This document shows, piece after piece, positions 1-12,900 of a DNA stretch of 64,000 bases. The stretch spans positions 660,663 to 724,662 of the forward strand of contig NW_019773958.1 of NCBI RefSeq assembly GCF_001039355.2. The letters are read 5' to 3'. The stretch comes from Lingula anatina (lineage: Eukaryota; Brachiopoda; Lingulata; Lingulida; Lingulidae). The position numbers and the translations under genes are program-made. The notes below the pieces were generated by a model. The model saw only the letters and a list, made by a program, of their open reading frames with translations. It was not told the origin of the DNA and searched no databases. How positions within the stretch are numbered: the first letter of the stretch is position 1; each line of letters starts with the position of its first letter.

Positions 1-2078
1 CTTTTTTTTTTTTTCTAGCACTTTTTTCCAGAAGCAGCACGCGTGCAAGGGTTCAAAAGTCCACTTATTGAAAGACGTCAGTAATTCATCCCACACGTTA
101 TGGTATAGGTTCTAAAATCAATAAATCGATCGAAATAATACACTCCGGCATTAAATTGTATTTTACGTGATGTTTCACCCTTTTCTGCCTAAGGCTTATG
201 TACTAGAATTGTTGGACATCATTTCAAGCTGCGTAGAACACAGTCGTTTGATTTATTAATGTTCATTCATGCAAAATCACAGGTTTAAAATGTATTTGCA
301 GTGTCCATTTACTGCGTTTCGGGAATAAAGTAAATGTACTTCACCGCATCCTGACCTGTAAGTGAATAATTCCCTTTTTACTGATATAATGGATTACATA
401 ATTTTCATTATTCAAAGAAGAATTAAAAGCAGGATTTTCGGAATATGTCATGCATGCGAATATTGGATTTTTTAATCAGCATAATAGAATTAAGTTTATA
501 CTCCAGTTGAAACCAAAGGGAAAGATGTTATCAATTTTAAGTATTTGGGAAGAACAATTTTTAATTTTTAATTAAAAAATTATGAAATAGCCATTTACAT
601 TCTGAAAAAAAAATCTAGAACACTCATATTTTCAATGCAATTCGTTCACTATAGAAAAAAAAACACGATTTCCTGGAAATTCGATATGTATGTTTATCAG
701 AACCACCATATTCCTGTACAAAAGTATAAGATCAGATTTGCGCTATACCTGATCTGCTACAGAATGTTTGCACGCATGGTGTGTTTATTGCACATTTTAA
801 TGAAATAACAACCTTTTGTAAAACCTCTCTCTCGTGTTACCATACCTGGAAAAATTACAATGACAATTGTGTGTTGTGCTTATCATAGTGGCGTTTTCGT
901 GACCATGTTGCATTTTAGAAACTCCTTATTTTTAATCAAATTATGTTAAAGTTTGGTTAAATTATTTAGATGTCTCAGTTATTCACATATTACGTAGATC
1001 TTTAAATCTTCTTTATTTGATGGGGAGACCTGAAATGAAAATTTTGAAGGTTGCTTTCAGCTATAAAAAAAATCGAGAGACTTTAATTATGGTTTCATCA
1101 CCTTGTTAAAGTTCAAATCAGCCTCAATTTGTTTGGCTTCAACTTTTCTTACTATATGAATCACTTTGATATATTTTTATGTGCTTCATCTCGTTAATAG
1201 AGTATAATGAGAGTTTGGACTGCCACACAAACAGCTGGATTGCCCGTGTTGTATAAAGAGACTCCAGATATCTCATCCACAGAGGAATAAAACAGGAGCC
1301 TGTTAACAGCTGATCTCTGGAAACGTAACATCGCCGTTGTGTTATAATATACTAAGTCAGTAGGCAGAGTAAAATACCCATAACTCAACCAGCATATGAA
1401 TCGATGAAACACGTTTCACCGCCGTTTATATAAACTTATATAAACAGTTAACTTCCACTACTATCATTGTATTTAATTTTTATGGTCATTCTCTGACTAG
1501 TTTCAGATTTTGGATACAAGTATTCCTGTCCAAATTTCTTTTCAACTATTGTTGCGTTTGATTTTTAAAATTAATTATTCCAAAAATGCTAAAAACGATT
1601 TTAAAATCTTTTTTTATAAAAGAGAGCAACACAGTTACCAGCAATTTCAAAGGAGATTCTTAAATAAAAAAAAGAAAAAATTGGGACTTTTTTATCCCTT
1701 GGTATACCCAACATGAAAAATAGCAAATAACACAGAACAAATTTCGATTCAGAGCGGATCCTTTCCTGCCATAAGGGTTCTCACTTGCCTGGAAAACCCC
1801 ACAATAGAAAAAATCGAAAACCTTCAACAAGTCTTTTCTGAGCACGTTGAAGAACCCCTAGTGGCAGTAGTTTAATGTTTATTATTCTGAACTTCATTAT
1901 ATTACCTTTCGTTTGCGTTTGATGAACTGTGCCTCACGTGAAATTGCATTGCGCGTAGGCCATATGATCCATATACAGGCAACTCGAGCGTTATAAATTT
2001 GAATTATAATTTATGTCATCAGTCCGTTGTAAATAAAAAGAGAAGAAAAAAGTGTGACCCCATCTTTTACATCAGAGG
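1..2078. other. No gene recognised; AT-rich sequence
   Basis: Only short, unconserved open frames, A/T runs and a poly-T tract at the very start. I see no splice-flanked coding signal and no RNA gene. Confidence 0.6.
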
Positions 2079-3826
2079 AGGTGTTTTACATGGTGGTGCT
2101 GTTGAGGGAGTGGCATCGCTGGAGACAACCAGCAGCCAAGCATACCGAATGGTCATTACACGCTAGATACCATCTGTATAATACAGTCCTTATGTCTTGT
2201 TTCCACATACTGTAAAAATGTGTGATCAAGCATAGCTTTCCGTTTGTCTTATAATGAAAACAAGACAGGCTCCTAATAACTGCAATTATTTCTATCTGTG
2301 TTGAAACGTATACGTATTTTCGTACACATGATATGATATAAAACAGTGCTCCAATTCTGCTCGTCATTGGTGAATGTTAAGCTTTTTTTGTGCGCTTCGC
2401 GTTTCCAACTTTTTTGTGTGTAACCTGGACTCCTTACTGTAGCAGATGTTGACAAATGACTTAATATGTCCTAAGTTAGTAAAGCATAAAATGGCTCGGC
2501 AAACCAGGTGGCCGTTCCCGTTAAATTTCGCCCGAGGAGTACTTCGTAAGAAAACACTCTGGTATCCTTTTGGCTGATTTTGAAAAATATGCATTTGTGT
2601 GTTAATAGCATGACAGAAAATCTTTCCAGAAACCGATTAACGTTAGCGTTTTCAAATTTTAACATCATTTCATTCATTTTAGGCATGTACTCAATTTTAA
2701 TCATTATTTTCGTCATGAAACAATTTCTTTAGTAAATAAAAAAGCCCTAGTCTAAATTATTGACTGTAAAAATTGTAATAATAATGTATGTGCAATTTAT
2801 ATAAACTTGATGAAGTAATCTTTATCTTTATCGCCACCAAGCCCGACAAATGCTTAATCGTGTTTCAGATAGTATAAATGAAAGGCATGTGTATTACCAA
2901 AGAGTTTCGTTACTTTTTATCACCAAAAGAATATTGACATATGTATTACTTGCTTAATTTTTGTGCTTTACGGACTAGATTATTAAACGGTTGCCATTTT
3001 GTAAAGTAATATTAAGTGTTGGCGTTCTTTATTTTAAGCAAAAATATCGCTAAAATTGGATAAATTAATAGCCTAAAACTGTGGTGATAATCAGCGATTT
3101 TACGAGTATCTTACAAAATTATGAAATATACTGATACGGCCTACATTAAGATCTATTCAAATAGAATTCGACAGTTTCAATATGTACAGGTCATACTGGA
3201 TCACTTCAATTTCTTTTTTTATTTGTTTTTCGCCAACTCGCGAAGCAGATACCAACTTATCACACATAAAGGGTGAGGCATTTTACTTGAACGGCAAATT
3301 TATACAGATGCGTTAGATCATTATACTCTCATATCCACCTTTTTTACCTAGCCGGTTAGGGGGAATTATAGAAAAGTTCCAAGACCCGTATCTTTGCGTA
3401 ATGAAGGACAACACCGACTATTTAAGCAGCAGCACATTTATTTCCGACCAGTTACCTGGAGCAGTAAAGAACTACAAGCAAAAGCACTTTTTCACAGCAA
3501 ACAAAAATAAAAAGAGACATAACAACATTGCCTTCAAACAAAGCCCTCTTCCCAAAATTTAAAATCCTTTCTCTATAAAGAAAGTTTAGATTGGTTTTCA
3601 GAATTACCAATTTTCATTTAACTGATTTTCGGCTTCCAAATGCATAGATTCATCTACGAATTGTAATGTTAATCAAATAATTACCTAGGCATGGTTATCA
3701 TACTCGAGGTTAATGAAGTATAACATTAGGACCTGCCAAGGTAACATCCAGTCTTAATTTTCATTAGGGAAATCTCCAAAATTTGCTTAAAAACTCCAGT
3801 CCAATCCAATCATATTTAAGAAGCCT
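2079..3826. repeat. 1748-base duplicated block, copy 1
   Basis: Repeated at 3828-5575 at a constant offset of 1749, with no differences where I compared them. The copies are separated only by an n at 3827. No coding content recognised. Most simply an unmerged overlap between two contigs; a recent perfect tandem duplication is the alternative. Confidence 0.9.
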
Positions 3827-3827
3827 N

Positions 3828-5575
3828 AGGTGTTTTACATGGTGGTGCTGTTGAGGGAGTGGCATCGCTGGAGACAACCAGCAGCCAAGCATACCGAATG
3901 GTCATTACACGCTAGATACCATCTGTATAATACAGTCCTTATGTCTTGTTTCCACATACTGTAAAAATGTGTGATCAAGCATAGCTTTCCGTTTGTCTTA
4001 TAATGAAAACAAGACAGGCTCCTAATAACTGCAATTATTTCTATCTGTGTTGAAACGTATACGTATTTTCGTACACATGATATGATATAAAACAGTGCTC
4101 CAATTCTGCTCGTCATTGGTGAATGTTAAGCTTTTTTTGTGCGCTTCGCGTTTCCAACTTTTTTGTGTGTAACCTGGACTCCTTACTGTAGCAGATGTTG
4201 ACAAATGACTTAATATGTCCTAAGTTAGTAAAGCATAAAATGGCTCGGCAAACCAGGTGGCCGTTCCCGTTAAATTTCGCCCGAGGAGTACTTCGTAAGA
4301 AAACACTCTGGTATCCTTTTGGCTGATTTTGAAAAATATGCATTTGTGTGTTAATAGCATGACAGAAAATCTTTCCAGAAACCGATTAACGTTAGCGTTT
4401 TCAAATTTTAACATCATTTCATTCATTTTAGGCATGTACTCAATTTTAATCATTATTTTCGTCATGAAACAATTTCTTTAGTAAATAAAAAAGCCCTAGT
4501 CTAAATTATTGACTGTAAAAATTGTAATAATAATGTATGTGCAATTTATATAAACTTGATGAAGTAATCTTTATCTTTATCGCCACCAAGCCCGACAAAT
4601 GCTTAATCGTGTTTCAGATAGTATAAATGAAAGGCATGTGTATTACCAAAGAGTTTCGTTACTTTTTATCACCAAAAGAATATTGACATATGTATTACTT
4701 GCTTAATTTTTGTGCTTTACGGACTAGATTATTAAACGGTTGCCATTTTGTAAAGTAATATTAAGTGTTGGCGTTCTTTATTTTAAGCAAAAATATCGCT
4801 AAAATTGGATAAATTAATAGCCTAAAACTGTGGTGATAATCAGCGATTTTACGAGTATCTTACAAAATTATGAAATATACTGATACGGCCTACATTAAGA
4901 TCTATTCAAATAGAATTCGACAGTTTCAATATGTACAGGTCATACTGGATCACTTCAATTTCTTTTTTTATTTGTTTTTCGCCAACTCGCGAAGCAGATA
5001 CCAACTTATCACACATAAAGGGTGAGGCATTTTACTTGAACGGCAAATTTATACAGATGCGTTAGATCATTATACTCTCATATCCACCTTTTTTACCTAG
5101 CCGGTTAGGGGGAATTATAGAAAAGTTCCAAGACCCGTATCTTTGCGTAATGAAGGACAACACCGACTATTTAAGCAGCAGCACATTTATTTCCGACCAG
5201 TTACCTGGAGCAGTAAAGAACTACAAGCAAAAGCACTTTTTCACAGCAAACAAAAATAAAAAGAGACATAACAACATTGCCTTCAAACAAAGCCCTCTTC
5301 CCAAAATTTAAAATCCTTTCTCTATAAAGAAAGTTTAGATTGGTTTTCAGAATTACCAATTTTCATTTAACTGATTTTCGGCTTCCAAATGCATAGATTC
5401 ATCTACGAATTGTAATGTTAATCAAATAATTACCTAGGCATGGTTATCATACTCGAGGTTAATGAAGTATAACATTAGGACCTGCCAAGGTAACATCCAG
5501 TCTTAATTTTCATTAGGGAAATCTCCAAAATTTGCTTAAAAACTCCAGTCCAATCCAATCATATTTAAGAAGCCT
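3828..5575. repeat. 1748-base duplicated block, copy 2
   Basis: Second copy of 2079-3826. It begins directly after the n and runs on into unique sequence at 5576 (ACTATACC). Confidence 0.9.
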
Positions 5576-5932
5576 ACTATACCATCAAACATTACCAATC
5601 TTTTAAACGGCATAGACTGCTTGGCAGCCTTTCAAGAAAACATAACAATACAAGTTACCACTTTATTAAATATTGCTATTTCAAAGTGTGGGAGAAAGAG
5701 GACACCCAACTACAGCCGACCAGTTCTTGTAGCTAGCTAGCTAGCTGGCCATTCACTCACTGTGGCGATTGCATCACCCTAGTTACTTACCACTAGGTTT
5801 ATAATAATTATATAAAACATACAACAGAAAATCAAACACTGAAACAATAATGAATCATTGACCATTGTCCTCCAACAACGTGCATAAATGTCCACAATGC
5901 CCTGGACTCCTAGCCGATTTAATCCCATCTGT

Positions 5933-5963
<31 letters not shown>

Positions 5964-8900
5964 TTGTATCTTATACAGGTGAGATACACATATATAACAT
6001 ACCTATACATTTATTATATGGACACACTTGCTCAACGTTGCAAACATTTACATGCCTTGCAACAGTAGCATGCAGGGGTATATATATATATTTAGTGAAC
6101 AAATGATGAAATCACTGTTTAAATATAAAGAGCATGACAGTGCACTCCTTTCCTTACAATGTATTTAGCCCAACAAAGAGCCATATATGATATATATGTT
6201 TATATATATATATTTACAGTACATAAATGTGTGTATATGTATACACACACATACGTGTACTGCCTGTCTACTAAGAAGGAATTAAGAGCTATACCCACAG
6301 TATAATATTAATTATTGTCATTATCATAATAAGTGATACTTTTAACAATCTACAATTAAAAACAATAGTCTCCCCTCTGAGGATTAAGATAAATGGACAG
6401 TGCCTACACATTTTTATACAGTGAGGTAGGGCTGGCTGTATAGTAAAGCAGAAGCAATTAAAGCCGTGACACTTCACGACAATGGAATCCTATAATACAT
6501 AACGGCTCTTCTTCCATCTGCATAAGATAAAAGACGTCATATCTATGAGAACTACTCAGTAAAAAGATGATATGGCATTCAAGCAAGCTACTTGCAATGC
6601 TGTGCTAATGGTAGGAGACATAACCCACAGTGTTACAAAAACTCCAGGAGTATTTTTGAGAAATGAATAATAAAAACAGTCTAAAAACTATTATCTGATG
6701 TTTAAAACATCTGGAACAGTTTCAATTTACAGAAGTAACCTCAAAGCATATACAAGACAGACATATTTCTCTGAATTTAATGTAACCAACATGCAATACT
6801 CAACTTGATAATTATATAAGATCTACTGATCTATTTCATTATTTACATGCTCCAGTAGGAAAAAAAAGCAGTGCATTGTTTGTTTAGGGGGCCATGTACT
6901 CCGATGCACTTTCTAAAGAAAACCCCATGAGCTGTTTACCTCCTCGCGTGGCACTTGGCCACCCCCTTCCAACCCACCTTCCCTCCTCTTCATCTTCAAT
7001 CTTATATATGGCATCATAAAATTTGGTTTTTAATACATACCTTAACCCTAATTTACAATAACAACAATAATGATAATAGTAAACAATGTTTACAAAACAT
7101 AATCCAATAAGCATTAACATTACTACTGATACCGCTTCTAGTACGGTTTCTAAACTTCAACTGGTGTCCAATGTTACAGCACAAGTCAACATGCTGCCTA
7201 TTTAACATACTGGTGCCCACGGTCAACTTCTCCCAGCATCTTCATTGTGTGTTGTAATCATCAAACATCAGTCTAAGCAACTAAATCACGTACCAATGAT
7301 GTAGATTATTATGATAATAATAACAATGTTTCTGAGCCAGATTTATCTGGATATTATCAACATCACCTCGTATGACCACATTACTTATATAGATAGATAT
7401 ATATGTATGTATATATGTATATATACAGCAAATAGCAGACCTTTTTTTTCTACTCCTTACCATTTTAAGTACATGTACAATATCCGACATGCACTATACA
7501 TCAGACATCACTACTTCGCACACTTTCTTTGGCATTTCACAGTAACAGTCTGGTATTAAAACCTTCAAATTTCTACCTCTTTGCCCAAAAAGCTGGGCAG
7601 AAACGCATTCAACTTGGAAACTACGAATGATTAATTCAACTGTTGTAGACTTAAGGGGTTGAAATAACTTTCTACTACAAAAACTTAAAGAATAAAAGTT
7701 GAAGACCTCGACGTTGGACTTTTGCAACTTTTTCAGTTGATTAGAACAGACTTAACAGTGTGTTAGAGCAGGAGAATGACCACTTACAGGGAGAGGTCAA
7801 AAAGTTATCTTGAAACACAGCACTCTTGGCTGCCACATGAGCTCACTTTTTTGGACTAATAACAACTATGGACTAGAAAGCCTTGCCACCAACACAATTG
7901 GGAAAATAACAACACTATATAAGAAACTACCTAAAATACTACTTATCTAGTAAGAGAGAAAAAGACTAGCAGTTACCACTGATCTACATCACTTTGTTAA
8001 CATGTCACCGGGTAGCGAACATTATGCACAGTCATACTAACATCCAGTAAAGGTCATCCCTTTATAAATTCAAGAACTTGATATAACAACTTAAATTGGC
8101 TTTTCATTGCTCATAATGTTGCCATGAGGGTTTTTCTAAATATATTTTTGGCAAGATGAAATCACAGTCAACCTAATGGTTTTGATAGAAAATATTCCCT
8201 AGGTAGTTACTATCAAACGGGCATCAAGTGGAGAAAAAAAAAAGGCACAAAAGATCTTGGAAGTGAAAATATATATGGCAGAATATCAAATAGGCAACAG
8301 AATATCCAAAAGTCTGGTCAAGAAAAATAACTTTTGATTTATAAGTTCCGTCTGCAGGTTTGCAATGTTTAAACTTGCTACAAGGAATCACATTCACTTA
8401 AATTTATAAAGAGATGCTTAACTGATGTTTAACCCAATAATATGAATAAGTTACTGACCAAAATCCCATAACAACCATCTGCTTACAATTCGCTCCTTAG
8501 TGGAGTATTTCTACAACATATGATGAACCTATCTACATCTAATAAATTGCTTTCCTATCTGTGTAGATGACAAGATTTCAGAATAATTCCAGACAAAGAC
8601 TAACCCCACTGATATGTACTTGCCTCATGTACTTAAAATATATATTAAGTGTCTTACCTCAATGCACTGACTGTAATTACTCATTAATTAGAGAAAAAAG
8701 AGAAAATAAAAGCAAAGATAAATTTCCCCTTTTCTCCCAAAACAATGCTTTGGTCATAACATCTAAAATGACAGTTGGATTCATAAAAGAGAAGAATTTT
8801 TTTTTTCGTTTTTTTTTTCCAATGAGTAATTAAAAATTATAAGTCTCCATCAATCTTAACGGAAAAAAAGACAACTGAAATTTATGAGTAATAATCAAAT

Positions 8901-9470
8901 GTGCATCTAATGAACATATCTACAACATTGCAGTGACTGCATATTATCTACTAAAAATATGGGAACACCTACAATGGAAAGTGACAATACAATTTATGTA
9001 TCTCAAGATTCATTTAATGATCGTGTGCATTTCCCATTTTATTTTTTGAAAAAAAATTTAAAAAAAAAGACTGAGAATTATCTTGCAAAATTTATCTTCC
9101 TTTGGATTTTTGCAACCTATAGGTCTGCAGCTTATAGCCGCTTGAAGCTAGAAAGCACAGAAAAAAAAGCACTATCTTATGCAATAAGAGTAGAAACATT
9201 TCAATCTCATTGTTTCAATGCATGATTGAATGTAAGAAAAAACTGCACACTACCACACACAGTACAGACTGCTAAGAAAACACCAAAAATAGCACCCTTC
9301 AGTCCAAAACAGACAGACAAAATCTTGCCAAATAAATCTTTTTAAGATATTCTTGTGACAAGTGTTGAAATATATTTGATGGCTATTCAAGTTCACACAA
9401 AGAAGAAAGCTGGAGTGACAATTATAAGAAAGATATGGCAAACGCAGATTTGCTTCCTGTCTTTTGCAGT
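5576..9470 (-). other. Region 3' of THR; probable 3' UTR and downstream sequence
   Basis: Contains no supported gene. On the minus strand, AATAAA hexamers occur at 9038-9043, 6010-6015 and 5662-5667, so the transcript could end about 0.45 kb or about 3.5-3.8 kb after the stop. TGTAAATA (Pumilio-type motif) occurs at 6840-6847 and 6211-6218. (TA)n tracts are present around 5933-5961, 6080 and 6200. The true end cannot be chosen from sequence. Confidence 0.4.
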
Positions 9471-9925
9471 TTACTGACAGCTGTTGATATAGAGGTCCTC
9501 TGACTTTGGTGGAGGGGACGCATACATTCGATCTGGCTTCGACTGTGGATGAAATGGGTTCTGGTCAGGCATCTGCACTGTGTAGGAGCCTGGATCATGC
9601 CTCATTGGAGGCGGAGGCAACATGTGATTGACAAGATTTGACTGTTCAGTCTTCAGCAACTCCATTGCTTGTCGCCTGTCGTTATTCTGCTGCTCACCTT
9701 CGTCAAACATTTCCAGGAACAGTGGTGGAATTTCACCGGGGCAATCCAATTTTATGCACAGAACTCGCTCTGCATGTCTTGTGCTGATTGTGCGAAGATC
9801 CGTGACTTTCATCAGAATCTTTGCCCAATGAACTGGCTGGTCTGGCCTGCGTTCTGCTATATAGCGTTTATATGCCCCCAACACAGCATCCTGGAGCTTT
9901 TCCACACTTTCAGGTTCTTTTAAAC
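9471..9925 (-). CDS. THR: THR last coding exon (helices 9-12, AF-2, C-terminal extension)
   Basis: 455 bases including the stop; acceptor GTACAG|GTTTAA. It contains [20 protein letters not shown], equivalent to vertebrate [20 protein letters not shown]. His399 takes the place of human TR beta His435, and the AF-2 helix [10 protein letters not shown] matches PPLFLEVFED. Vertebrate receptors end within a few residues of AF-2. This one continues about 75 residues with a polar, Gln/Asn-rich then Pro-rich tail ([29 protein letters not shown]). The reading frame across the tail is uninterrupted and shares the exon, so the tail is not a splicing misprediction. Confidence 0.96.
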
Positions 9926-12900
9926 CTGTACGATCTTAATAAAAAGAAATGTAAATGTATTTATACTTTTAAGTAAACCAAAGGCCTGTAACTTAAAACA
10001 AACAATATCGTTCAAAGTGTAATAACTATTATAAAAAAATTTAAAAATTTGAATTATGCTCAATTTTGCACAAGTCCTTCATTATTTTGTATATATCTAA
10101 AATACCTTTGAACATTTATGTGAATTCAAAATGTGAATTCAAAGCAAGTGTTGGCAGCTATGTTGTGGACAGACATTTACAGTACACAGGTATGAACTCA
10201 TAAAAATCTCAGCTTTTTAAGCCAAATATTTGCCACAAAACCTAACTGCATTGCCACCAGTTTATAGTGTAATTTACAGAAATGTTGAAGGGCATCATTT
10301 CATATTTCCCAGAAAATGATATTTGAACTCAGATATATGACAAATATTTAATGCTTTCTTTCTGAAAATAAATATTCCACAGCAGTCTCATTTGAAAAAG
10401 TAAGGAATTGTGCACACATCTATACATCCATACATGGTGGGAGAGTGATTATGCAATGTTAAGTAGATTTGCATTGAAATGACTTGGCCAACTGTTTTTG
10501 TTTGAAAAGGGTTAAGTTTAAAGCATTTAACACCACCTCTCTTCATAAACGCATACACAGGCCTAACTAACTACCAGACTGGGCACTGAATGATCCTGAA
10601 TTCACCGGTAGATTGGACTACACTACCCGTTTTCAAGGTGTGCATCAGTACGTATTTCACAGTATCATACCCCGGAACAAATTTTGAGATGAGATGCACT
10701 ACTTTCCAACCCCGCTGAGAATCATCACTATCACATCGCGTACTGGGCAAGAGCAGTGTCACGTCTGATATTTCGAAGCGCATACTGATACACACCTTGA
10801 AAACAGGTAGTGTGGTTTGATCTACCGAATTCAAATTCAGGATCATTCGGTGCAGAGTCTGGTGGTTGGGTAGGTCTGATACAGAAAAGTATAGGATATG
10901 GTTACGTAACTTCTCCACCTACCTGACTGCATCAACAACACAGCAGCTAACAGAGCAATCTCAGTCTTATCCAATTTTAACTTGGCCAGGCTCATAGCAA
11001 ACTCAAAGATGGGTTCCACAAGGAGACCAAAGCCCCCTCCTCTCATCTGAGCCTTGTTTAGTGTCAGGCCACTCTGTAGGGTCAAGGTCTGGTCATCTGG
11101 GTTATAACGGCATGCTGCTCGCAGACACATAATTTCCATACAGCATGACTTCAAAAGCAGAATCTGGTCATCTACATTTAACTGAAATTATTCCAAATTT
11201 AAGAAATTCTGTGGTCAAATTTTCACTGAAATGAATCAGAATTAAAGCAATTTAAAATACAGATAACTGAAACTAAAAATTTAAGAAATGTCTAACAATC
11301 ACATTTTACTAACAGAAAATTAACCATTATATATAGAACTTACATTGACAAATCCTGGCACTTGTTTCGCAAATTCAACCACTTTCACAATAGATGGCGT
11401 CATTATCTCGGCTAGCTGCTGCCACACCTCTGGGTTTGTTCGATCCAATTTCTCTTCATCCTCACAACGAGGCTGAAATTGACACAAAGGCACTTAACAG
11501 AGATATTCAACGGGAATTTGTTACAATGTGCCAATTTTGAGAAATTGATTTTACCTGAATGGGTGAACTTACCAAAGCCTACTACATGGAATTTAAAGGG
11601 GTATAAACATCTTAATTTCTTAGTCCCTGCTACTTAATTATGATACTTAGAATACATTCATCTCTCTATTTTCATTCATGCATAAGGATAAAAGAAAGGT
11701 ATTGATCATTGCAAAAAGCAAAAACTATCAAAGCCATGATTAAGAAGCCTGGGAAAATGATAAAATTGTTATATATGATGACACCGCTATGGCAAATAAC
11801 ATTGTCAAAATTATGTAAATTTCCATCGACAAAATTAAATGCCACCAAAACAGAAAAAGAACCAGTCATGTTTCTTTTTTGTATATCTCTTACTCAGGCT
11901 GCAAGAATTTGTCAAAATTTGCCATCTTTCAATGAAACAGCAATTTTGATAGTTAAATTACATTGATTGATCAAAATACAAAAATGGCACCTTTCCAATT
12001 GGCTCATTCGAACAGTCTTCAAGCTACTAATGACTTCCGTCAAAATATAGAATTTCCAATTTTCAACAAACCAAATAGCTTTAAGCAGATTTCGTCATCA
12101 GTACTGTGATTTTTTAAGGTAACATGACCTTATAATGTACAGTAACCTAACCAATACTTGGGTTATTTCAAATCTATTTATAGGATATTATAATCATAAA
12201 TTTTGAAAATGAAGCCACTTGGGAAGGGTCAAATGATTAAAAACAGGGGGCAAATTTTAAGTCTTAATTTATTCTTCCCTGAAATATTCATAAAATTTCC
12301 AATTGTGAACCTGAAATTTTCACAAACAATTGGAACAGAGAGCAACTAACTAGTATAGCAACAGCTTAAACAGATATTAATGCAGGGATGTGATTGGGTA
12401 AAAAATAAAGTTTCCTAAAATTTTGAAATTCCCAGTACAATCATATCCCAGCATACATATCTATAACCAAAAGCCGTCAAGCGCAAGAAGAGACTATTCC
12501 ATTCAAATATGGGACAAGGTATTGCCTCTTAGCTCAATCCCATTTTAACTACCCTTCAAATAAATCTTAATACAGTTCAGCCAGTAGGCTGACCAATACC
12601 TGTGCACACATTGTCTCCAAGTCCCAGTTTTTAAATGGAAAGGCACTTATATGAACAACAGGCAAAACTAAAAAAAATGTGAATTTGGTCCGATATCTTA
12701 ATCCTTTCTGCACAACATCATTTTACTGTTAAAAACAAAACAACCAGTTATTTTTCAAATCCACTGGTTTAAGATTTCAGACCAAATTGACAGAAATGAC
12801 ATTCTCCATCTTGCATGCACACTGCTGGGTGTTTCTTTCCAATGATCTCTAATTTGAGAGAGTTTGAGCTGCTTTTCATTTTTTTTTTTTTTTTTGTAAT

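Noticed and set aside
2086-2716. Overlapping minus-strand open frames, repeated at 3835-4465
   Set aside because: They overlap each other in several frames, have no recognisable domain or splice context, and recur only because the block is written twice.
9628-9923. Plus-strand frames opposite the last THR exon
   Set aside because: Shadows of the minus-strand exon, whose protein is clearly recognisable.
10571-10918. Minus-strand open frame of 115 residues
   Set aside because: It lies almost wholly within the family A inverted-repeat element and ends near a THR splice site; similar frames in the other copies come from the repeat.
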